Of a DNA stretch of 64,000 bases, positions 54,217-62,991 are shown in pieces. Position 1 is the first letter of the stretch. Each line of letters opens with the position of its first letter. A program made the position numbers and the translations under genes. The DNA comes from Bacillota bacterium (GTDB lineage: Bacteria > Bacillota > Clostridia > Acetivibrionales > DSM-1351). The stretch is taken from NCBI GenBank assembly GCA_023400235.1, contig JAEXFI010000049.1, forward strand, positions 82,960 to 146,959, in the 5' to 3' direction. A model generated the notes under the pieces. The model had not been told where the DNA came from. It ran no database searches and saw nothing but the letters and a program-made list of their open reading frames with translations.

Positions 54217-55095
54217 ATGGAACAACAAACCGCCTTTTTTCTACGGTATTTGCCAGTTAAGATTACGCTGGTATCAATGGGAACAGCTAAGTTGCCGTCC
54301 TATCTCGGGTCTGCCCTTCGCGGAGCCGTGGGACAGGCGTTGCATCAGGATGCTGCCGCATTCAACTACCTTTATAATAACCGTGTACTTAATGACAACG
54401 GGCAGGATATTGTAAATCCATATGTGATTGTTCCGCCTGCAATCAGCGATGCTCCTTACCATACAGGTGAAGAGCTGAGCTTTGACATTTATCTGTTGGG
54501 TGATGCAGAACGGTATGTTCAGCCATTAATCAATGCACTGCATGGTATGCAAACACTTGAACTGGGTGCGTCAAGATATCCGTTTGAGCTTAAAAAAGTA
54601 ACTCATAGCCTGGATCAGCGTGTTATCTGGCGAGAGGGTTTTTTTAATGCAATTGCGGCTCGAAGTGCAGCTTTACCATACAGGAGTTTGCCCTATATCA
54701 GGAAATTGACCATGTACGCACATACTCCGCTTAGGATACGCCGGAATGGTGCTTTGCTGGAGGACATTGATTTCCAGACCATTATCCGCAATATCACAAA
54801 CCGGCTTGAGGCGGTTGCGGCGAGGTATGGAGGCTGGGTAGACCGAGCGGAGGCAGAGCGTATACAAATACTTTCGGCGGAAGTCTCAGTTATTCAGAAG
54901 CATCTGGAGTTAAAAAATATGAAGCGATACTCCAACAGGCTGGGAGAAAAGATGGATTTCAGCGGTTTGCTGGGCAGCATCCAGTTTGAAGGTGAATTAA
55001 CACCCTTCGTACCATGGCTGTACGCCGCTCAAATATTGCATATGGGGCGCAATACAACCTTCGGCATGGGGAGGATAGAGGTGGAATTCATATAA
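54217..55095 (+). CDS. cas6: Cas6-family pre-crRNA endonuclease (type III-associated)
   Basis: A 292-residue RAMP protein. The N-terminal LPSYLGSALRGAVGQALHQD and C-terminal glycine-rich NTTFGMGRIEVEF fit the CRISPR_Cas6 (PF10040) group. Cas6 cuts within repeats to make crRNAs for type III complexes. TTAGGAGAATAAAA precedes the ATG, and a TATAAT at 54153-54158 may belong to its promoter. It starts a six-gene operon ending with the csm5-like gene. Whether it cuts the I-C-type repeats of the flanking arrays is inferred from position; these are the only arrays in view. Confidence 0.88.
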   Translation: MEQQTAFFLRYLPVKITLVSMGTAKLPSYLGSALRGAVGQALHQDAAAFNYLYNNRVLNDNGQDIVNPYVIVPPAISDAPYHTGEELSFDIYLLGDAERYVQPLINALHGMQTLELGASRYPFELKKVTHSLDQRVIWREGFFNAIAARSAALPYRSLPYIRKLTMYAHTPLRIRRNGALLEDIDFQTIIRNITNRLEAVAARYGGWVDRAEAERIQILSAEVSVIQKHLELKNMKRYSNRLGEKMDFSGLLGSIQFEGELTPFVPWLYAAQILHMGRNTTFGMGRIEVEFI

Positions 55096-55151
55096 TTACT
55101 TATCAAAGTGCTTGATTAAAAAAACAATATATAAGAAAGGAAGGGAAGAGA

Positions 55152-56060
55152 ATGGGTGACAGCAGGGAGCTTCAAATGCAAGACGGCAAAACTATCTGTA
55201 ATATCCTCGGAAATTACGTCCAGAACGAAAAGGCACTTGTAAACCAGCTTTATTTCAAGACCAGCCATGGCGCAACTATCGGAGGCTTCCGGGAAGACAT
55301 ATGGAGGGGGATGTTTGAACAAATTGTTCCAAAGAAATTTGTCATTGAGCAATCTGTGTTTATCATTGATTCTTATGGCAGGGTATCAAATGAGGTTGAT
55401 TTGGCTATTTTTGATGAGACATATACCCCTTACATATTCCGTTATGGCAGATTAAAGTTTCTTCCTATTGAAGCGGTGGCGGTCGCCGTAGAATGCAAAA
55501 GCACATCGCCTAATAAGGAAAAGTTAAAAAATTGGGCTGAAAGCATAGCGGCATTGAAGACCTCGTGCAAATCCTATACAAGAACCATTTATGAAATCAT
55601 TGTTGGAGAGGAAAAACAAAAAGACACAAGACTAACTCAAACCGCGACTCGTCCGCTGCGTATTTTATGTTGTCTGAATGAGGGTAATGCAAATGAAAGA
55701 CTTAATTCGGGGGATAAGCTGTTTGATATTGTTGTCCGGGCGGACGAAAAGGAACAGAGGTTGACTATTGAAATTGATAAAGAAAAAGAGAATCTTCAGC
55801 AATGGTATCTTGAGCTAAATCATGAGGTATGCCGGTCAGATAATAAAGAAAAGGGAAGCAATATAAGCGGTATCAAGCTGGAGGAATACCAGGTCAATTG
55901 CAAGGGGGAAAACGGGGCAGTTCAGGTAGCACTCCTGACCTTGAATTTGCAGTTAAACCAGCTTCTCATGCTTATCAATAATCCCATACTGTTTCCTCAT
56001 AAGGCATACGCAGAGATGTTCAACAAATTCGGAAAGGATTGTAACCCCTACGATGAATAA
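55152..56060 (+). CDS. DUF6602-like PD-(D/E)XK nuclease-fold protein in a type III operon
   Basis: A 302-residue protein. Residues ~39-48 (HGATIGGFRE) and 79-88 (SNEVDLAIFD) lead to VAVAVECKS at 110-117, giving a D83...E114-x-K116 arrangement typical of PD-(D/E)XK nucleases and of the DUF6602 family. The second half (~150-302) is of unknown fold and may sense or bind a partner. GGAAGGGAAGAGA precedes the ATG. Its end overlaps cas10 by eight bases, so it is made together with the effector. No CARF or SAVED domain is seen. It may supply the DNA or RNA cleavage missing from the HD-less Cas10. Confidence 0.75.
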   Translation: MGDSRELQMQDGKTICNILGNYVQNEKALVNQLYFKTSHGATIGGFREDIWRGMFEQIVPKKFVIEQSVFIIDSYGRVSNEVDLAIFDETYTPYIFRYGRLKFLPIEAVAVAVECKSTSPNKEKLKNWAESIAALKTSCKSYTRTIYEIIVGEEKQKDTRLTQTATRPLRILCCLNEGNANERLNSGDKLFDIVVRADEKEQRLTIEIDKEKENLQQWYLELNHEVCRSDNKEKGSNISGIKLEEYQVNCKGENGAVQVALLTLNLQLNQLLMLINNPILFPHKAYAEMFNKFGKDCNPYDE

Positions 56061-58134
56061 ATATATTGTCGCACTTTCCATTGATAAGGTGCAATCTTAC
56101 CTGACCGTTGCAATTAATGCACATGTGCAGGAAAAGCAGACTGAGGACGGTACCCTGAAAAGCATTATGAATTCCTCCCGGGAGATATCCGGCAATTTTT
56201 TTGATATGATAGAAAAAGCCTTTTTCGGGAGTGAAGCACAAAGGCTGCTATATTGCTCCGGGGTATATATCTTTACCTGTATATTGCCTGAGGAGGATAT
56301 CATCAATAGGCTCAACAGGCTGTTTGTGGATTATTATAAAAATTCCAACGGACAAAAGCTATTGCGGTATGTGCATTTTAACGCTGATGGGTATGATGAG
56401 ATAAATGCGATTCAGAGGGCAAAAAAACTCCTTAAGCAATACAAGCCTTTTAATGAAATAATAGAAAGAAACAGGGAGAAGCTGTTTTCCTTTTGCAAGG
56501 CGGAAAAGCCGGACGAGCCGTTCACCCAAAATAAAGAGGCTTACACCATGTTTGCAAATGATATAAATGCTCTGTTTCGCCAGGAGGAAGCGGAGAATAA
56601 AAATCACTTCCGTATTGCAGTAATTAAGGCAGATTTGGACGGCATGGGAGATACCTTTAAAAATATCAGCAGCTATGATGAATACAGTAAAGTAAGCAAA
56701 ATACTCTATGACAGCGTATCTTTGCAGAGCTTGCACAGGGCTGCTGCCGAGGTGTGTGCTGATGACCGGGAACACTGGCTTTTCCCGTTTTATATCGCAG
56801 GGGACGATATTTTTTTCGCCGTGTTTGCAGCAGACATGCTAAAGGGCATAGATGTATGCCGTAAAATGCTGGAAAGCATTAATGGTCAGCTTTCCCGTGT
56901 GGATGAGTCATATACGCTGTCGATGAGCATCGGAGTTGAGCTTACCTTCAACAGGCAGCCAATACGCTATTATCTCGAAATGGTGGAAGAGCAGCTTAAA
57001 CACGCAAAGCAGGCTGATTGCCCTGAAAACCTGAAAAAATTCCTCGGAGCGAAAATATCAATCGGAGCAATGACATTTCTTGATATTGATTATAATAATT
57101 TTAAAGAACATAAAAAGGAAATAAAAGATAATAAAGACACCGAAAGATCAGACCTCAACTGTGAGATTAATTCTGTGCCTGTATGGAGCTTTTTTACAAA
57201 TGATGTGAGAACACTGCTTTATATAAAGGGTAATAATGAATGCAATAAATTTCTTGGCACTCCCGGCTTTTTTTACTCGCTTTTGGAAAAGCTGACCGAT
57301 AAAGAAGATTGCAGTGACGATACAAAATATATCATTAATGTTTTGTATCATCTTCTCCCAAAGCACCTTGACAGCTCCATTCCGTGGTGCAGGGAGCTGG
57401 AGCTGCTGCTCAATGCCGGTATATTGCGGCAGCTCTGTATCAAAAAGAAAAAAGAGAAAAACGAGAAACAAGGGAAAGGCTATGAAATCATTGTGTGCAA
57501 TGAAACAAAGCGGCGGCTGGAAACCTATCTTCGATTAATGCTGTTATTCTCCGGTACCCGTTTTAAGATCTCAAAAAGCATTAAGGCAGATGGAAATTTA
57601 ACAAGTGAAAGCATAGATAATGCTAAAAAAATCTTACTTACAAAAATTCCTCCATATCTGTATGATAATTTGCGAAAGAACAGGCTTAGGGACTTTTTTA
57701 TCGAGTCGGACACATTTACACTGCTGGCGGACAAGGATAATAGGAACAGAAGGAAAGGTGTTAAAATACAGTATTATCGGACAGTCCGTATCGAAAAATC
57801 AATGTTCTTCAAGCTGCGTGATACCAAGAAAATACCTGTTGATAAAGTGGCTGAAATGCTTTCTCTGTATTCAGGCAGCAAAGGTATGGAGGACAGTTGT
57901 ACCGACAAATCAAGCGACTCAGATGAAAAGCCAGTTTACCGTATGCCTTTTGACAAAGAAGGATTTGATAGAGAGGTAAAGAAAAAAAGAACTGAATGGA
58001 ATCAGGATTTTGTTGATTCTCTGATGCTGTTCTACCAATACAATGAAATGGTCATCAAGTATAAGATAATCAGCAAAAAAACAAAGGTGTCCAGTACAAA
58101 GAAAGGGGTTTACAAGCATGCAAAACGCAATTAA
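56053..58134 (+). CDS. cas10: Cas10/Csm1-like large subunit without HD domain
   Basis: A 693-residue Cas10. It starts directly with a palm-like segment (YIVALSIDKVQSYLTVA, compare the GIQxFI motif of Csm1), with no N-terminal HD nuclease. The second palm has KADLDGMGDTFK (Asp194, Asp196), YIAGDDIFF (Ala249-Gly-Asp-Asp, a variant of GGDD keeping both aspartates) and LSMSIGVE, so cyclic-oligoadenylate synthesis is plausible. Residues ~350-693 are a long C-terminal region, larger than a typical D4 domain. It overlaps the nuclease-like gene before it and the csm3-like gene after it. Confidence 0.88.
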   Translation: MNKYIVALSIDKVQSYLTVAINAHVQEKQTEDGTLKSIMNSSREISGNFFDMIEKAFFGSEAQRLLYCSGVYIFTCILPEEDIINRLNRLFVDYYKNSNGQKLLRYVHFNADGYDEINAIQRAKKLLKQYKPFNEIIERNREKLFSFCKAEKPDEPFTQNKEAYTMFANDINALFRQEEAENKNHFRIAVIKADLDGMGDTFKNISSYDEYSKVSKILYDSVSLQSLHRAAAEVCADDREHWLFPFYIAGDDIFFAVFAADMLKGIDVCRKMLESINGQLSRVDESYTLSMSIGVELTFNRQPIRYYLEMVEEQLKHAKQADCPENLKKFLGAKISIGAMTFLDIDYNNFKEHKKEIKDNKDTERSDLNCEINSVPVWSFFTNDVRTLLYIKGNNECNKFLGTPGFFYSLLEKLTDKEDCSDDTKYIINVLYHLLPKHLDSSIPWCRELELLLNAGILRQLCIKKKKEKNEKQGKGYEIIVCNETKRRLETYLRLMLLFSGTRFKISKSIKADGNLTSESIDNAKKILLTKIPPYLYDNLRKNRLRDFFIESDTFTLLADKDNRNRRKGVKIQYYRTVRIEKSMFFKLRDTKKIPVDKVAEMLSLYSGSKGMEDSCTDKSSDSDEKPVYRMPFDKEGFDREVKKKRTEWNQDFVDSLMLFYQYNEMVIKYKIISKKTKVSSTKKGVYKHAKRN

Positions 58135-58858
58135 GCTCAAAATTAAAACGCTTTCCAATCTTTTTATCGGCGGTATGCCGCTGCCCTTTGAGATTGGGGG
58201 AATAGATCAGCAGACGGCTTTGGATCAGGAGGGCTTTCCCTGCATTCCGGGCTCTTCATTAAAGGGTGCGCTGCGTGCTATTGTGCATGAGGACAGCTGC
58301 GATATGCAGCAGAGAGTTTCAAAATTATATGCCGCATATCTGGAACAGGACAGAGAGGCCAGCCGGAAACACATTCAAGAGCTCATGCATGAGGAAGGGA
58401 AATCGCAAATAGATATTAACGAGGCTTTGAACAGGCTTCAAAAAAGATATGATGACGAGGCTAATACACTACCGCATGAATATATCTTTGGTATTAAAGG
58501 TTTTAACCACACCCCCAAATTGCTTTTCAGCGATTTTCTCTTATGCAGTGAATCCCGCAAAGAAGACAAATATTTTTCTATTGATATGAAGAATTCTATA
58601 GATGACAGCGGAGAGACTCCGGTTTCAAATCCCCGTACATATAAGACTGCGCGCTGCGGGCTTGTCTTTGAAGGTGAAATACGGTTATACAAGATGGATA
58701 CACTCTTTGAAAATGATATGGGACTATGTGAACGCTATATCATTTATAATCTGATGAAATTCAACAAAGGGATTTACCGCCTGGGGAACTCTAAAAGCCG
58801 AGGGTATGGGAAAATCGAAGTGACAATTGAAAATGACGGTGAGGGGCTGAAAATATGA
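58118..58858 (+). CDS. csm3: Csm3-like Cas7 backbone RNase
   Basis: A 246-residue RAMP. IKTLSNLFIGGMPLPFEIGGID places Asp30 at the position of the catalytic Asp33 of Streptococcus Csm3. PCIPGSSLKGALRAIVHE and the C-terminal GNSKSRGYGKIEV are RAMP signatures. It should form the crRNA-holding filament and cut target RNA at 6-nt intervals. It overlaps cas10 by 17 bases and the next gene by four. Confidence 0.9.
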   Translation: MQNAIKLKIKTLSNLFIGGMPLPFEIGGIDQQTALDQEGFPCIPGSSLKGALRAIVHEDSCDMQQRVSKLYAAYLEQDREASRKHIQELMHEEGKSQIDINEALNRLQKRYDDEANTLPHEYIFGIKGFNHTPKLLFSDFLLCSESRKEDKYFSIDMKNSIDDSGETPVSNPRTYKTARCGLVFEGEIRLYKMDTLFENDMGLCERYIIYNLMKFNKGIYRLGNSKSRGYGKIEVTIENDGEGLKI

Positions 58859-59835
58859 GGGAATATAAAATCCGGCTGGTGGCAGGTGGGTCTTTGACAC
58901 AGCTCCCGGATTCTCAAAAATTGTTTGGTACACTGGTCTATATGTTTTCTGAAAAATATGGGCGGGAAAATGCGTCTATGCTTACAAAAGCTGTTCTTGA
59001 CAAAAAAATACACATTGCTCTGTCCAACATGATACCGGAGGGCTATTTGCCAACACCGCAGGATTATATAATTGACAAATTATCAGAGATAAATTGTAAG
59101 AACATTCCAGTGAAGGAAAAGCGTGCAGAAATTAAAAGAAGAAGCTATATCCGGCCTGAGAATCTTGTACATATTCTGGATGGGCAACAGAGCTGTGATA
59201 CGGTTTTTCCTTATGTAAAGCAGCAAATCCGGCAACAGCCACGGGCGTCTATTGAAAGTGTCCGCTACGATATTGCGGGGCTTGAGAGCAAGCTTTATTC
59301 AGTGCCTACAATTAATTTGATGGAGATAAGCACGGATAAAAACGGCTATGAGCAGCAAAAGCCTGTGGATACATTCTGCTTCTATCTGCAAACGGATGAC
59401 AGCGGCATCTGCGCGGATTTACTGGTGATGCTGAACGAGGCTACAACGGCAAGACAAATTGTAATGCTGGGAAAGAGGGCGTCGCAGGGGCTGAATATTT
59501 TTGAGCTTGTGGGAATTACAGCACAGGATTTCAGCCACATAGAAACTAAGTATTTTCTTAACATGGGAATGCTGCTGCCGGATGAAATTAATTTTGCGTC
59601 CTCCACATTGAAATTGTTTACGTCGGAGCGGCGTCCCTTTCAAATGGCCGGAGGTTGGGACAAAGATTTAACAGGGTACTTTATCAGCTTTATTGCGGAA
59701 GGCAGTATAATATCCACGCTTAGAGGCGCAGCCGGGGCAGGAAAGTCGGTAAAATCTCCTTATAATGAAAAAAGGGATATCGTATTCGGCAATGCCTTTT
59801 TGTATCCGGTATTGTTGCAGGAGAGGCAGGTGTGA
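58855..59835 (+). CDS. csm4: Csm4-like Cas5 subunit
   Basis: A 326-residue RAMP. LPDSQKLFGTLVYMFSEKYG near the N-terminus and GKSVKSPYNEKRDIVFGNAFLYPV at the end resemble Csm4/Cmr3, the Cas5-like subunit that binds the crRNA 5' tag and Cas10. A middle GKRASQGLN is the glycine-rich loop. Overlap with both neighbours is four bases. A Csx10-type protein is a less likely alternative. Confidence 0.82.
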   Translation: MREYKIRLVAGGSLTQLPDSQKLFGTLVYMFSEKYGRENASMLTKAVLDKKIHIALSNMIPEGYLPTPQDYIIDKLSEINCKNIPVKEKRAEIKRRSYIRPENLVHILDGQQSCDTVFPYVKQQIRQQPRASIESVRYDIAGLESKLYSVPTINLMEISTDKNGYEQQKPVDTFCFYLQTDDSGICADLLVMLNEATTARQIVMLGKRASQGLNIFELVGITAQDFSHIETKYFLNMGMLLPDEINFASSTLKLFTSERRPFQMAGGWDKDLTGYFISFIAEGSIISTLRGAAGAGKSVKSPYNEKRDIVFGNAFLYPVLLQERQV

Positions 59836-59837
59836 GC

Positions 59838-60587
59838 ATGGAAAAAATTAATTATAAGCTTGTTACACAGTCAAGCCTTATTGTATCGCCGCGTGCGAGT
59901 AAAGGCTTTTATCAGACATTAGAAGAGTTTTCTCCAGAGCAGATAACGCTGGATACAGATTACCTGAAAAAAAGCAAGCTCAAAGTCATATACCCGTTTT
60001 ACCAGTATGGAGAATATAAAGAATATTCGCCAGAAGCTACGGAGTATTATCTGCCCGGCAGCTCTATTAAGGGAGCATTGTGCCGTGGAGGCTCTGCTGA
60101 CTTTATGGCAGATGATGTTCCGGTATACAACTACTGTATTGTTTTGCGCAACCTATACAAGGCACAGTATCTGAAGTCTGAACAGAAAACCGCTTTCTTT
60201 GATGTGTTCTTTGAAAATGTCGGCGTTGAGATGCTAAAGTACAACGTGGAATTGACCGGAGAATTATACTTTAAGGACAGGGCGGCGGCAGAAGCTGTCC
60301 TAAGAGAGGCAAACGAATCAACAAGAGTAAGACAGAATCAAATGCTGGCATATCTTCGTGAATTAAAAGAAGGTAAGTATGAAAACGAACTCCTGCATGA
60401 TATCAATAAGGCTTTTGAAAAGCTGTCTTCGTTACAGGATTCCAACGATTTATTTTTGCTTGGAGGCTATAAGGGGTTGCTGCATTCAATGAAGATTGAT
60501 ACATCTCGAGAGGAAATTGCCGGTGCGGTGTTTCTGGACCGTGAAACCATGCTGCCCCATGGCCTTGTAAAGATAGAATTAATTTAA
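59838..60587 (+). CDS. csm5: Csm5-like RAMP subunit
   Basis: A 249-residue RAMP. NYKLVTQSSLIVSPRASKGFYQT, EYYLPGSSIKGALCRG and FLLGGYKGLLHS (glycine-rich loop) fit Csm5, which caps the filament at the crRNA 3' end. It is shorter than usual Csm5 (about 340-380 residues). The ATG at 59838 is preceded by GGCAGG; a GTG at 59832 overlaps the csm4 stop. Last gene of the type III operon, 41 bp before the array 3 leader begins. No csm2 or csm6 follows. Confidence 0.8.
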   Translation: MEKINYKLVTQSSLIVSPRASKGFYQTLEEFSPEQITLDTDYLKKSKLKVIYPFYQYGEYKEYSPEATEYYLPGSSIKGALCRGGSADFMADDVPVYNYCIVLRNLYKAQYLKSEQKTAFFDVFFENVGVEMLKYNVELTGELYFKDRAAAEAVLREANESTRVRQNQMLAYLRELKEGKYENELLHDINKAFEKLSSLQDSNDLFLLGGYKGLLHSMKIDTSREEIAGAVFLDRETMLPHGLVKIELI

Positions 60588-60628
60588 CATTAATGATTTT
60601 TTGATTTAGAAGGTACGCTGTAAATCAA

Positions 60629-60799
60629 GTGCGAATGTCAAGTGAACATTAAAATACTGGGACATTCGCACCTGGTTTTTGGATACATTTTATGGTATTT
60701 GTAGTTTTTTCAATTTTTGTTTTATAATAAACTAAAGTATTTAATAAAAAATTGTATAGTTTATACAGTTTGAATTGATACTTTTTGTGTGGTTTTGCT
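60629..60799 (+). promoter_or_regulatory. Leader of CRISPR array 3
   Basis: Inverted repeat GTGCGAATGT (60629-60638) and ACATTCGCAC (60662-60671), ending 128 bases before the first repeat. An AT-rich TTGTATAGTTTATACAG (60752-60768) ends exactly 31 bases before it. The loop of the first repeat, with GTGAACATTAAAA, is nearly identical to that of array 2. Confidence 0.75.
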
Positions 60800-62890
60800 G
60801 TCGCTCCTCTCGTAGGAGCGTGGATTGAAATAGTTAAAATTATATCTTTAAGCATACCTATGATTAGTCGCTCCTCTCGTAGGAGCGTGGATTGAAATCC
60901 CTTGGCTGTCATAAACAGGCTCTATATAAGACGTCGCTCCTCTCGTAGGAGCGTGGATTGAAATTTCTTCAGGTATGTAGTTGACTTCGGGAAACTGCGT
61001 CGCTCCTCTCGTAGGAGCGTGGATTGAAATGCATTATTGCCTTTGGAAACCCTACATTGGTCCCAGTCGCTCCTCTCGTAGGAGCGTGGATTGAAATCTG
61101 TTGTAGCACCGTTGTAATACACAAAATCAGTGGTCGCTCCTCTCGTAGGAGCGTGGATTGAAATACCTTTACAGTAAACCGCATAATAATATGGATCTGG
61201 TCGCTCCTCTCGTAGGAGCGTGGATTGAAATTGGCCTTTTAGCTTTAACCGTTGGCATTGGGATATGTCGCTCCTCTCGTAGGAGCGTGGATTGAAATTT
61301 CCTGTTGTTCAAGAAACATTTTTATTGGATAGTCGCTCCTCTCGTAGGAGCGTGGATTGAAATAGTTTATTGATTTTTGAGTCGAACATGTCGTTTGTCG
61401 CTCCTCTCGTAGGAGCGTGGATTGAAATAAGTCCCTCTGCAACATCAGCTCCTGTGACGTAAGTCGCTCCTCTCGTAGGAGCGTGGATTGAAATTGTTTA
61501 ATACCTTGCGCCCGGCAAATATTGATTTGGTCGCTCCTCTCGTAGGAGCGTGGATTGAAATGCTTATGTCGTTTAATCTCTCTATCCTTATCCCAGGTCG
61601 CTCCTCTCGTAGGAGCGTGGATTGAAATAATAAAAACAGGAGTGTTATTGAAACTGTAAACGGTCGCTCCTCTCGTAGGAGCGTGGATTGAAATCTTATA
61701 ACTTTGTTATATATTTGGCTCATGCCTACGTCGCTCCTCTCGTAGGAGCGTGGATTGAAATATTATGAGCATTTAGGAGATCAAGTAAATAGCCTTGTCG
61801 CTCCTCTCGTAGGAGCGTGGATTGAAATTTTGTACTCCACTCCTGTGTTCCCAAATATGACGTCGCTCCTCTCGTAGGAGCGTGGATTGAAATCCAAGTT
61901 GTTGCTTCTCTTGGTCAGCCCTTAACCAGTCGCTCCTCTCGTAGGAGCGTGGATTGAAATGTATGATATACGGTATCTGCATTATACTCCGCATGTCGCT
62001 CCTCTCGTAGGAGCGTGGATTGAAATTGGTTCATATCATGTAAATGCTAATAATTTTCAAAGTCGCTCCTCTCGTAGGAGCGTGGATTGAAATATAAGGC
62101 CCGGCGTGAGTATCGGGTTTATTATGGTCGCTCCTCTCGTAGGAGCGTGGATTGAAATATTACGTCTTGGAGTATCTTTACTATGTCTGTCTTATCGCTC
62201 CTCTCGTAGGAGCGTGGATTGAAATAATACTGTTTACATAATATTCTATACTATTGATTGGTCGCTCCTCTCGTAGGAGCGTGGATTGAAATCAGTTTTG
62301 TTTAAGTTAAATGGTTGGATAAATAATGTCGCTCCTCTCGTAGGAGCGTGGATTGAAATTTTGGATTCGGTAGAATCTTAAGTTATCGCTTATGGTCGCT
62401 CCTCTCGTAGGAGCGTGGATTGAAATCAGGTGTCCAATGACACGGGCGGCGAAAATATAATTGTCGCTCCTCTCGTAGGAGCGTGGATTGAAATCCGTCA
62501 GGTACATCAACCCAGGCGGTTTTCTGAGTCGCTCCTCTCGTAGGAGCGTGGATTGAAATACGTCTGTTGTCTCCAACACTCCTGTTGGTCGAGTCGCTCC
62601 TCTCGTAGGAGCGTGGATTGAAATACTCATTTTTGCCTGGTTGATATACCAAAACTCGTGTCGCTCCTCTCGTAGGAGCGTGGATTGAAACTGCCCACGC
62701 ACTCCAAAGCCCATACTCATTTTGTGTCGCTCCTCCCGTAGGAGCGTGGATTGAAACAATGACTACTTGGTGGCGGTAGCCGAACCGCTATGCGTCGCTC
62801 CTCCCGTAGGAGCGTGGATTGAAATAATAGGCATGGTACCCATTTGACCAGCAACAATGTCGCCCCTCACGTAGGAGCGACGTCTGAAAT
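60800..62890 (+). CRISPR. CRISPR array 3, 32 repeats / 31 spacers, loop CTCGT
   Basis: Same repeat frame with CTCGT in the loop. Starts run 60800, 60867, 60933, 60999, 61066, 61133, 61200, 61267, 61332, 61397, 61463, 61530, 61597, 61663, 61730, 61797, 61862, 61929, 61995, 62062, 62127, 62194 (first base A), 62261, 62328, 62395, 62463, 62528, 62593, 62660, 62726, 62794 and a degenerate last copy at 62859. The copies at 62726 and 62794 have loop CCCGT, and those at 62660 and 62726 end in ATTGAAAC. Variation at the right end again fixes the leader at the left. Confidence 0.97.
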
Positions 62891-62991
62891 AAAAGCTCAC
62901 CATTAAAATATAAAAACATTTGGCTGTTAAACCACTCCCAAAATTTACTTAATATAACAGAAGCTATACGAATTTGGGGAGTGAGTTAACC

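Noticed and set aside
57880..57900. Internal start in cas10 that might produce a Cas11 subunit (GGAGGACAG-TTG)
   Set aside because: The TTG is out of frame with cas10 and opens no sizeable frame.
54217..60587. Assignment to type III-B or III-D
   Set aside because: No Cmr1, Cmr5, Cmr6 or Csx19-like genes; the RAMPs look Csm3/4/5-like. A III-A-derived variant is the safer description.
60649..62759. Minus-strand ORFs across array 3
   Set aside because: Repeat-derived frames only.
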